Positions 46,275 to 55,202 of a stretch of DNA of 64,000 nt are shown here, piece by piece. The translations under genes and the position numbers were made by a program. Numbering within the stretch: the first letter of the stretch is position 1; every line of letters starts with the position of its first letter. The stretch is from NCBI GenBank assembly GCA_963969395.1, contig OZ017805.1, positions 1,550,001 to 1,614,000 of the forward strand, written 5' to 3'. This DNA comes from Pseudoscleropodium purum (taxonomy: Eukaryota > Streptophyta > Bryopsida > Hypnales > Brachytheciaceae). Under the pieces are notes generated by a model. That model did not search any database, had not been told where the DNA came from, and saw only the letters and a program-made list of their open reading frames with translations.

Positions 46275-49200
46275 CGATGCGAGGTGGAACTGCCGGCGGA
46301 GACGGAGAGCTTGGTAAACCGGGTATCGACCCGCAGTTCCACCAGGAATCAACCCGAACGAGCTGTAAGGGGAAAGAAGAAAAAGCAGAGGAGGAGGCAG
46401 AAATCGAGTAGTGATTCTGATCCTGTTTTTCAGAGACGGAGTCCAGAACCGGAGGAAGTTCACTTTGAGGAAGGGGTGGACCGGAACCGGATTCCGATCG
46501 ACATCAGTTCAGAGATTCGGACGGAAATCTCTGGACCGGATGTGGTGACGAGTAAGAAGCAGGTTCGTTTCAGTAACACCCCAGTGGTTATCAATCCGGA
46601 TATCCGTACTCATGAGTATGACATCATCCAGGACATCCGAGATCAACGGGCGAATGTTACGATTGGACAGCTCCTGCACGACAACGTGATGTACCAGAAG
46701 CTGATCCGAGATAGCTGGACACGGAAACGGAAGAAGAGGGTGAAACTCCCAGCGGTGGCAGTTAACTTCTCCCAACCGGAAGATTCCGGGGCTCCAGAGA
46801 TCGGTGTGGAGATAGAAGGATGCCTGATTCCAAAGGTTCCCATCGATGGCGGATCTGGAGTCAACTTGATGTTGGAAGACACGGCATTTGAGTTAGGATT
46901 CACCACGATCGAAGCGACGGATCAAGTCCTTCGTATGGCGGATCAATCCCGAGTACATCCGGTTGGCAAACTTTCGCAAGTTCCAACCCGGATTGGAGGA
47001 ACGGATTATCTGCTGAACTATGTCATCATCCGTGTGCACAAAGGAAGACCTTTTCCTATGTTACTGGGTAGACCTTGGTTATACTCTGCCCAAGTACTGG
47101 TGGATTGGGGAAACAAGGAACTGGTGGTCGGGAAACCTTCCATCCGGATACCTTGGTCCACGGAAAAGCATTTAGGAGAAACCAGCGACTCGGATGGTTA
47201 CACATCGGATTGGACGGATTCGGAAGAGTCGATTCCAAGCTATTATGTGGATCCATTCGAACACAAAACTGAGAAAAGTTTTGGGTTCTCTAATGCTGTG
47301 TTGGAGCATGATCCGGAGAAGCCTAGCAGTACCATGCTGGAAGATCGATCCTTAGGAGAGTCAAGCGTTCCGCTCACAGCCGAGTGGATCACTCGACAGA
47401 TCCAGGATGGAAACCTTCCCGCGGGTGTAAGTGAGGAAACGATGAGACCGGAATGGGGGAATTTAGTTTCCGTTCCGGAAGAGGTTCACGAAGAAAAGAT
47501 CAAACCGATCGTCTCGCCCATCGATTATGAGCAGGAGGAGGTTGAACCAGGCAAGTGCTTTTACTTGAGCAAGCTCATGCAAAGCACGGATAAATCCGGT
47601 TACGTTCAACTTCTCCAGGAGTACCTCGATATTTTTGCATGGGAGCCGTCTGATCTGAAGGGAATCCCCCCTCACTTAGGAGAGCATCACATTGACTTGA
47701 CGGAAGGATCTATTCCGGTCCGTCAGCGACAGTACCGACTCAACCCGAAGTACTCGTTAATGGTCAAGGAAGAAATCGACCGGTTATTGGAAACTGGATT
47801 CATCTATCCGGTGAACAATTCCAAGTGGGTTTCCCCTATTGTGGTGGTTCCCAAGAAGTTGGGAACGGATGGGAAAGTTAAGATCCGGGTGTGTCAAGAT
47901 TTCCGGAAATTGAACACAGCCACAAAGAAGGATTACTTTCCCCTTCCATTTACTGACATCATTTTGGACCACGTGGCCGGACACGAATGTTACAGCTTTT
48001 TGGACGGATTTTCAGGTTACAACCAAGTGTTCATCCGACGGAGGGATCAGCTGAAGACCACGTTCACGACAGAATGGGGAACTTTCGCATTTACCCGGAT
48101 GCCGTTTGGCCTGTGCAACGCACCCGGAACTTTCCAACGGCTGATGATGGACATTTTCAAGGATTTTCTCCGCCATTTCATTGAGGTCTTCATTGATGAC
48201 TTTGCAGTTTTTAGCGACCGGAAACTTCATCTCGAATGTTTGCGGAAGACGTTTCAAAGGTGCCGAGAAACCAATTTGAGATTACACCCCGGAAAGTGTT
48301 TTTTCGGAATGAGTTCCGGAATTTTACTGGGGCACGTGGTGAGCCAAGCCGGATTACAAGCGGACTTGGAGAAGGTGAGGGCGGTTCTATCCTTGCTGCC
48401 TCCGACGAGCGTAAGGGAGATCCGTGGGTTTCTAGGGTGTGTGGGCTACTACCGTCGATTCATTGACGGATACGCCAAGAGGGCCATCCCTCTCACGGAA
48501 CTACTCAAACAGGATACGGAATTTGTGTGGACCGGAAAGCGACAGCAGGCCTTCGATGATCTGAAGACTCAGCTTGCTAGAGCTCCGATCCTTTCCGTTC
48601 CGGATTGGACAAAAGAGTTCCATGTCACCATCGACGCATCTGGTTGGTGTCTAGGATCCATTCTTTGGCAGTTCGACACGAAGAAGCGTGAGAATCCGAT
48701 TTACTATGCGAGCAGGCAAATGAGTTTGGCGGAACGAAATTACACCACCACAGAACGAGAAGCTCTGGCGGTCGTGTATTCTTGTAAGAAGTTCCGACAT
48801 TATTTGCTAGGGTACAAGGTAATTTTTCACACAGATCATGATTCCTTGAAATACCTCGTGAACAAACCGGATTTGTCAGGTCGGATTGCTAGATGGATTT
48901 TGCTTTTACAAGAGTTTAATTACGAGGTCGTAGTGAAACCCGAAAAAGCAAACTCGAACGCGGATTACCTCTCGAGACAAAGAGGACCGGAATCCGTGGC
49001 GGATATTTCCGCTGAGTTTCCGGATGAGTTTCCGGATTCTCTGGAGATTCCGGTTGAAATGGAGAAACCGGATTTTCCCTTGATAGAAGTTTTTCACCTA
49101 AGCAACGAGTCTGTTTCGGAGTTCCGGGATATCATTAGCTATTTAGTGAATTCCAAATATCCGGAACAGATGAGTCTAGAGGAGAAAGAAATCTTTCAGA

Positions 49201-50393
49201 GAAAAGCGGCTCCTTATACCATGATTAGGGGAGTCCTTTTCAAGTTAGGGGCGGATGACGTCCTTAGGCGATGTTTGGAACCTTCGGACCGGAAGAAAGT
49301 CATCCGGGCACTCCATTGCGGGAGTTCCGGAGGACATTTTGCCTTTGTTACTACGGTGAACCGGATCCGATCCGCCGGATACTGGTGGCCGTATGTACAC
49401 AGGGATATGAGGAATTTTGTTCGGAGTTGCGATCAGTGTCAGCGGACAGGAGCACCATCTTTCCGGAACCATTGGCCGCTCACTCCCATAATTCCCTTAG
49501 CACCGTTTGAGAAATGGGGGATCGACTTTATTGGACCCATTTTTCCGGTCAGTGCTAGGAAGAAGAGGTACATAATCCTAGCCACAGATTACGCGACCAA
49601 GTGGGTGGAGGCCAGAGCAACCCGGAAAAACGATGCCGAGACTTCCGCGTCCTTTTTGTTTGAAGAAATCCTCATGCGATTTGGCCACCCACTAGAGTTG
49701 GTCAGTGATAGAGGAACCCATTTCCTCAATGACGTCATCTCCGACCTAACTGCCAAATATCTTATCAAGCACCGGAAGACGACTCCTTATAATCCAAAGG
49801 CGAATGGATTAACCGAGCGGGCGAACGGAATTATTGGGAAGATCTTGAACAAGATGGTTTCCGCTCACAAGACGGATTGGGACCGGAAACTACCTTCGGC
49901 CGTGCATGCGTACAATACGGCGGAGAAGAGCACAACCGGAAAAACGCCCTACTTTTTGGTCTTTGGTCAAAACACAGTTCATGGGGTGGAGTTAGAAGTG
50001 GAGACATTCCGTGTCATGGCAGCCCGGAATGCGGAGACCAGAATGGATATACTTCCGCGACTCCTCGCGATTGAAGAACTGGAAGAAACCCGGATTGCAG
50101 CTCTTGAGAGAACCATGGAAGTGCAATTCAAACGCAAGAAAGATTATGACCGGAAACTTCCAGTTGATCATGGAATCCAGGAAGGCGGTCTGGTGCTCGT
50201 TTATGACAACCGTCACAAAGAGTTTCCAGGAAAATTGCATACCCGATGGATGGGACCTTTCCGAGTCATTCAAATTTTTCAAAATGGGTCTTTGCAACTT
50301 GCGAATTTGCAGGGCCAGTGGCTTGACACTCGTGTGAACGGATCAAGGGTGAAAAAGTATTCGGTGGCTACTTCTTCGACTGAAGGTCAATGA
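46275..50393 (+). CDS. pol: Pol polyprotein (protease, RT, RNase H, integrase), likely by UGA readthrough
   Basis: The open frame is in the same phase as gag and follows its TGA without any gap; the first Met is over 130 codons in, so independent initiation at the protease is unlikely. Domains in order, counted from 46284: basic linker; retropepsin with PIDGGSGVNLM (about 187) and LLGRPWL; reverse transcriptase (about 450-700) with FIDD as the catalytic YxDD variant (about 636); RNase H (VTIDASG, about 780); integrase with an HHCC zinc region (HCGSSGGHF to CDQCQ, about 1009-1052), catalytic D (WGIDFIGP), D (SDRGTH) and E (LTERANG, about 1177); and a C-terminal MGPFRV (about 1322) resembling the GPY/F module. 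No chromodomain is seen. All catalytic residues are present. Confidence 0.93.
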   Translation, partial: RCEVELPAETESLVNRVSTRSSTRNQPERAVRGKKKKQRRRQKSSSDSDPVFQRRSPEPEEVHFEEGVDRNRIPIDISSEIRTEISGPDVVTSKKQVRFSNTPVVINPDIRTHEYDIIQDIRDQRANVTIGQLLHDNVMYQKLIRDSWTRKRKKRVKLPAVAVNFSQPEDSGAPEIGVEIEGCLIPKVPIDGGSGVNLMLEDTAFELGFTTIEATDQVLRMADQSRVHPVGKLSQVPTRIGGTDYLLNYVIIRVHKGRPFPMLLGRPWLYSAQVLVDWGNKELVVGKPSIRIPWSTEKHLGETSDSDGYTSDWTDSEESIPSYYVDPFEHKTEKSFGFSNAVLEHDPEKPSSTMLEDRSLGESSVPLTAEWITRQIQDGNLPAGVSEETMRPEWGNLVSVPEEVHEEKIKPIVSPIDYEQEEVEPGKCFYLSKLMQSTDKSGYVQLLQEYLDIFAWEPSDLKGIPPHLGEHHIDLTEGSIPVRQRQYRLNPKYSLMVKEEIDRLLETGFIYPVNNSKWVSPIVVVPKKLGTDGKVKIRVCQDFRKLNTATKKDYFPLPFTDIILDHVAGHECYSFLDGFSGYNQVFIRRRDQLKTTFTTEWGTFAFTRMPFGLCNAPGTFQRLMMDIFKDFLRHFIEVFIDDFAVFSDRKLHLECLRKTFQRCRETNLRLHPGKCFFGMSSGILLGHVVSQAGLQADLEKVRAVLSLLPPTSVREIRGFLGCVGYYRRFIDGYAKRAIPLTELLKQDTEFVWTGKRQQAFDDLKTQLARAPILSVPDWTKEFHVTIDASGWCLGSILWQFDTKKRENPIYYASRQMSLAERNYTTTEREALAVVYSCKKFRHYLLGYKVIFHTDHDSLKYLVNKPDLSGRIARWILLLQEFNYEVVVKPEKANSNADYLSRQRGPESVADISAEFPDEFPDSLEIPVEMEKPDFPLIEVFHLSNESVSEFRDIISYLVNSKYPEQMSLEEKEIFQRKAAPYTMIRGVLFKLGADDVLRRCLEPSDRKKVIRALHCGSSGGHFAFVTTVNRIRSAGYWWPYVHRDMRNFVRSCDQCQRTGAPSFRNHWPLTPIIPLAPFEKWGIDFIGPIFPVSARKKRYIILATDYATKWVEARATRKNDAETSASFLFEEILMRFGHPLELVSDRGTHFLNDVISDLTAKYLIKHRKTTPYNPKANGLTERANGIIGKILNKMVSAHKTDWDRKLPSAVHAYNTAEKSTTGKTPYFLVFGQNTVHGVELEVETFRVMAARNAETRMDILPRLLAIEELEETRIAALERTMEVQFKRKKDYDRKLPVDHGIQEGGLVLVYDNRHKEFPGKLHTRWMGPFRVIQIFQNGSLQLANLQGQWLDTRVNGSRVKKYSVATSSTEGQ

Positions 50394-50416
50394 TGTTCGC
50401 GGGGACGCTCACAGAT

Positions 50417-50426
50417 GAGGAAGGGG
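50417..50426 (+). promoter_or_regulatory. Polypurine tract
   Basis: GAGGAAGGGG lies 3 nt before the 3' LTR, the expected place for plus-strand priming. Confidence 0.8.
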
Positions 50427-50429
50427 TAA

Positions 50430-53400
50430 TGTCGCAGCTTAGAATTTTGATTTTCTTAGTATACACCCAAATAGGAACGGCAACTAGTCATTAGCTAACC
50501 GGATCCGATTAGGTGGGGAAGGAAAACTCAGAATTAGCACGGAACGTGAAGTAGTGGGCTTCTTGGATCTAATCCGGTCAGGAGTAAGTAACGACGGAAA
50601 CGGAATGCAACACGGATTAGGTCTAGGACCGGATGATGATGATGAACCGGATTATGATGGTAAACCGGATTCATGATGACAAACCGGAAATGGTCCAGGG
50701 ACTATAAAAGGAGGAGCTTTCACTGTTGCACCCCCTTTTAGAAACTCGACCTTGAGCGTGCGCGGTTGAGTTTTTGTCGTTTGTGCGTCTGAGAGTTTGT
50801 GTTTTGTCTGTTCTGCTTCCGGTTGAGATCGGAGAGAGGAAGTGAGGAACGGGACGTGCGGCTAGGAGAGAGTGAGGTAGATGTGAGTGGGAATGCCTCA
50901 GCTACGTAGGTCGAGGCAAGCGAGTCCCTCTGGAGGCAAGGTGAAGCTCCGGAAAGTCATTCCGGTTATTCCCTCCACAGAGCCGGAAAAGGCTGAACTC
51001 ATGGATGATCTCAGATCCATGGGTTGCGTAGGGTTTGCCGAGAAACCTTGGGGTTTTAGGGAGGAGAGAATGGTCAAGGAGCTCCTCGGAAAGCTGTCCA
51101 ACCAGTTTGACAACACCGTGAGGGGAGCTCCCGTCAGCTGGAACGAGGGGATGTGGAGAGCGGTTTACGGTTTCCGGGCAGGAGGTTTGGGAATGGCGAG
51201 CCGGAAGGATGAGTTTGTCCGAGGGAAGTTCAAGGGAGCCGTCAACCTGAAGGACGGATACGCGGTCGAGGATTGCTTGGACGACCGACACCGTCGGCTC
51301 CTGCAATTCCTGGTTCCGGTTCTTCACCCGGAAAAGCCGACCAGGGTGACGATCACCCTCGGCAACACCATTTTCGGTGCCCTCAGTGGAACCCGGAAAG
51401 TGGACTGGGCACGGATCATTTCCGATCTCGTGGCCCAGCTTGTTAGTAGGGTTGGGAAGAAAAGGGCCACTCCAGTGTGCCCTTACCTCTTCCACCTCTA
51501 TCGGGAGAACCAAGTCCTCACCAACATAGAGGAGAAGGCGTGGAAGACGCAGGAAGTGCTGCTGAAGTATGGGGAGTCGGAGACGGATGACGAAGCGGAA
51601 TCCGATTCCGAGTCAGACCGGGAGTCCAGCGAGGAAGAGGAGGAGTTGATGCCGCCGATCAAGCGACAGAAGCTGACGCCTCCACACAAGCGCGGGACGC
51701 CTCCCGGTCAAGACAAACCGGCCCCGGAAGAGAAACCGGAAGCCGAGAAGACCAATTCCGGGGGAGATCCGGATATGCAAGATCCGTTCAACGGTCTGAT
51801 CAACGTCCTTTGCAACATCAGGGCGGATTGGGAGGTGAAGCACAGGACGCTTGCGGCAATCGGCAAGTTGGTGGGTGCTGCACCGGACAGCAACTTGGCG
51901 GAACAAGTGGCGCACTGCATCACGAATCCGGAAGAGACCCGGAAGCAGGAAGCCGAGATCCGCCGGTTGCAGGAGGAGGTAGATAAACTGAAGGCAACAC
52001 TTTTCGCCTATCAGGAAGACGTGACGGCCGCTCGGGAGATGGCGGAGGAGACTCGGAAGGTGGCCGAGCAGATCAAGACGGTCCTGGGAGAGACCGGAAC
52101 GGCAGCGGCCAAGGCGAAGCTCTTCGACGAGAAGATCCACGAAGAGAAGAAACTATCCGGTTCCCGGATGGTCCGGATTCTCGCGGACTTCGCCGAGCAG
52201 GTGGAGACGGCAATGGTGGAGGGGCGGAAGGCTGCGGACCGGATCGAGGAGAGCAGCCGGAAGCTGACGGGAGCGACGTGCGACAAAGGTATTCACCTTT
52301 CGGACATCTCTCTACCGGACCTCTTTCCGGATGCAACTATGGCAAAGGACAGGAAGGATTGGACTCCTGAGTCCAAGAAGTCTGCACGGACTGGGACTCC
52401 GGGCTCGAGACCGGATATTACCATCGACCTGGAGTCTCCACCCGGACCGAATCCTGCGGAGGGGGAACGGGTCCGGAATTTGAGCGAAGTCTTCGAGGAG
52501 CTAGTCCCGGAGGTCGGAAGCCCGACGATAGGATCTAGAGTTGTAGGGTAGATAGGATTTTAATTTCAGTTAGGAGTAGGAGCGGATCCGGATCCGGATC
52601 CGGCTCAATAGTATTAGGTTAGACCGGAAGTTAGATTTAGGTGGCGGCGGACCCCCACGGGTTTTCCGCTCCTTTTTGTGCTTTTAGGGTTTTGATCCTT
52701 TGTATATAAATCGGTTCCTGAGATGGGAATTGGGAGTTGTTCATTTTGCAAACTTCTTGTACCTTTCCATTCTCTTCGTTGTGTATCTCTCTCCAGCGCG
52801 ACAGGATTGTATGATGTGGAGTTAGGATAGTACGAGTGAGTTTGTAAGTGATTTCTCCCCTTGGTGTTTATTTTCCGATCCAAGGTGCATGTGAGTAGGT
52901 ACCGAAGAGTTGGGAGTGAACTTAGTTCCTCAGCACGTCTAGAGTTTGAGATTCCGGGTGAGAAAGCCGTTGTTAGGCTAGGCGGGTAGGGAGGGATTCC
53001 TTAGCTGCGCTAGAACTCCCGGGTGGGAAATCCGGTCGAGTGTCCGATCTCCTGTGAGGTCTCACCACCCGTATGGGTAACGGAAGAACTTTAGTTGATG
53101 TTGGAACGGACGGGTGCACTTGTAACCACCTGTCTTCACACGGATCGGAAGTAGCATCAAGGTCGTTGTAGTACGAGAGGGTCGAGTGTGGGGTCTTTGT
53201 GTGACCTACGACCCGGATTGCTATCTGGGTTGTTGTGAAGGACCAAACCGGATCCGGATTAGCTTAGGAGTTTAGGAAGTAGGACAGTGGGTCTTCAGCC
53301 ACTATAAGTCACGGAAGGAGTGGTGGGCCTACCACTCTCAAAATTAAGCGGCGACCCCTCTGATGGTGAAACAGAGGCAAAACCAAACCGGATAGGATTA

Positions 53401-53733
53401 CGAGTACAGGATGACCATTCCGACCGGATTGGTCAGAACGGATTTCCAGGATCGGAAGTTGTGAGATCCTGGGATTTGGGTATTTGTACGGACCGGATAG
53501 TTAGTAGGACCGGAAGAAGGAGTAATCCGGTCTGTAGTTATCCGGTGTGGTAATATTTCTGGTTCTAGATCTAGGACCGGAAAGTAAGATTGGCATACTG
53601 ACTGAGCTTAACTGCTTAATAGAGCTAGATACTTCACAGGATCTCGTGGGTTCGATCTTTAGAGTCACTTAGTTATACTCTAGAGCGATTTTTGTGAGTA
53701 TAATGGGGAATTGACCTGCCCTGTGCTGCGACA
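50430..53733 (+). repeat. 3' LTR of the complete element
   Basis: The 3304-bp repeat has the same ends and internal order as the 5' LTR. Its embedded ORF is intact. Within the ORF it is closer to solo LTR 1 than to its own 5' LTR over part of its length. Confidence 0.95.
50893..52551 (+). CDS. LTR-embedded ORF protein, intact copy in the 3' LTR
   Basis: A full 552-codon frame from ATG 50893 to TAG 52549-52551, in the sense direction of the LTR. The protein is nearly identical to that at 5375-7033, with the same core (about residues 30-205), acidic run, IKRQK cluster and helical tail. A TATA box lies upstream within the LTR, so it could be expressed without gag or pol, and it would also be at the 3' end of the genomic RNA. 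The acidic stretch, nuclear-signal-like cluster and coiled coil would suit a nuclear DNA- or chromatin-associated protein, but that is inference. No known domain is recognised. Confidence 0.82.
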   Translation: MPQLRRSRQASPSGGKVKLRKVIPVIPSTEPEKAELMDDLRSMGCVGFAEKPWGFREERMVKELLGKLSNQFDNTVRGAPVSWNEGMWRAVYGFRAGGLGMASRKDEFVRGKFKGAVNLKDGYAVEDCLDDRHRRLLQFLVPVLHPEKPTRVTITLGNTIFGALSGTRKVDWARIISDLVAQLVSRVGKKRATPVCPYLFHLYRENQVLTNIEEKAWKTQEVLLKYGESETDDEAESDSESDRESSEEEEELMPPIKRQKLTPPHKRGTPPGQDKPAPEEKPEAEKTNSGGDPDMQDPFNGLINVLCNIRADWEVKHRTLAAIGKLVGAAPDSNLAEQVAHCITNPEETRKQEAEIRRLQEEVDKLKATLFAYQEDVTAAREMAEETRKVAEQIKTVLGETGTAAAKAKLFDEKIHEEKKLSGSRMVRILADFAEQVETAMVEGRKAADRIEESSRKLTGATCDKGIHLSDISLPDLFPDATMAKDRKDWTPESKKSARTGTPGSRPDITIDLESPPGPNPAEGERVRNLSEVFEELVPEVGSPTIGSRVVG

Positions 53734-54115
53734 TACATCGATGAGGTTCAACAACTAGAAAGAGAGAAAAGTGAAGTAGCAATGGGTTTAAGTACATGTC
53801 GCATGGTTGACAAATCCCGGTGGAGAACGGGCAGTAGATTGTTCCCATAATGGTACCCTAGATCCCTAGATCGGAACTCTAGAACATAGGTTCCTGGAAT
53901 CCGGAACTCTTCCAAATTTTAGATCTATATCGGATCTGTTTCCATAACACTGTTAACAATTCTCGCAATCCGGAAATTGACTATTTCTAAAATAATCTTA
54001 AGGGAATAGGAATCCCTATGGATTATTGAAAAAATAAAAAATTATAAGTCTATCTAACCCTATTCCAAACTAATCTTATTTGATTTGAATTTTCGTGCTC
54101 CTACACGTGCGGTCT
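53734..54115 (-). mobile_element. Old LTR relic, minus orientation, copy 1 (right part)
   Basis: The phrase GTGGGTTTAAGTAC... and the following GTTCCCATAAT, CCCTAGA and GAATTTTCGTGCTCC blocks are colinear with 57285-57900 of copy 2. It is the end of the old LTR interrupted by the complete element. Confidence 0.7.
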
Positions 54116-55202
54116 AGATTTTAGTATCTTTACAACACAAAATATTATAAAATGACACAAAATATCGTCCCAAGGGATTCTAGGATATTGTTGCAAACTA
54201 CAATATCCGATTTCCTTCCTTTTCACTTTATCTACCTTCTTTCTCTTTTCTAGTTCAGGCTACTTTCTAGAATTTAATCTAGATCCGTCCTCACCTAGAT
54301 TTTAGTTTTTGTCTCTTCAATTTTTGGTTTTTTATTCCTCTATTTTACCATCAAAGGGTCCACTGTTGGTCTTTGGAGGGGTACGGACTTCACTACTTTG
54401 GTTTTTTACATTCTCTAGTTTTACTAAAACAAACAAACACATAAGCAACTCGTTAGGTTGTGGCAAAAAAAGATAATTGACACCCTCACAACTTTCCGGA
54501 TGGCCGATTCGGTAAGCAAGTCATTTAAGATTACTTCCAATCCCTTCTACTACAACAACAGACGAAAGACACTCAGAACTAACAAAGGGATAGTTTTTGC
54601 TTGCTTATTAGACAAATTCTAAGGTTGGCACGCCTTCCAGTGAGTGTGGATTTCTAATGGTAGTCGCTAATCTCTGTACAGGATTGCATCTGATTCTGGA
54701 CTTGCCTTCACACTACTCTTTAGCTTGACTGAATTACCATTCTGGTAGTTCAAAGGCACCACGCATAAGTCCTCACTTACACATCTAACTCTATCACAAA
54801 CATACTCTCTCAAGTTGGCCTAGTTACCTACGATCTGGATTCCTCTTCACCTCTCCTTTTTACATCTCAACACTCCAATAAACAAACCAACAACGATCTT
54901 TGCACAAAGTTAGAGCTAGAATGTCCAACGGAGGGTTCAAATTATAAAAGGGAATGGAATATAATTAAATAAGTACTAGGATGGAATGAGAGGGCAACAG
55001 CCTTGCCTACCCTTAAAACCAAAACCCAAAAGCCAAAAAGGCGGCCCAAAAACCAAGGCAACCACACAACTACCCACCCCCAAGAAATCCGAAAAGGCAA
55101 AGGTTAGTTGCTCCGAGAAATCCGGAACCTAGACCCACACATGGAAGACCTGTTCCAGAATCTAAAAATAAAAATCCTAACTAACTAGAGACAACCTACT
55201 AG

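Larger units (their letters stand above)
41216..53733 (+). mobile_element. Complete long-LTR Ty3/gypsy element (Ogre/Tat/Athila-like), 12.5 kb
   Basis: Two LTRs of about 3.3 kb enclose a tRNA-Asp-type PBS, gag, in-frame pol and a polypurine tract. Reverse transcriptase motifs (KDYFPLPFTDIILDHVAGHE, SFLDGFSGYNQ) and the PBS resemble the chromodomain-lacking Ogre/Tat/Athila branch of plant gypsy elements; domain order protease-RT-RNase H-integrase confirms Ty3/gypsy. Unlike the three solo LTRs, it has no target duplication (CTTCT on the left, TACAT on the right). The LTRs differ by a patch of substitutions, and each LTR holds the embedded ORF, open in the 3' LTR only. gag and pol are open, so it looks recent. 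Confidence 0.93.

Noticed and set aside
41211..53738. A 5-bp target duplication around the complete element
   Set aside because: CTTCT and TACAT do not match, and shifting the LTR edges by a few bases does not produce a match.
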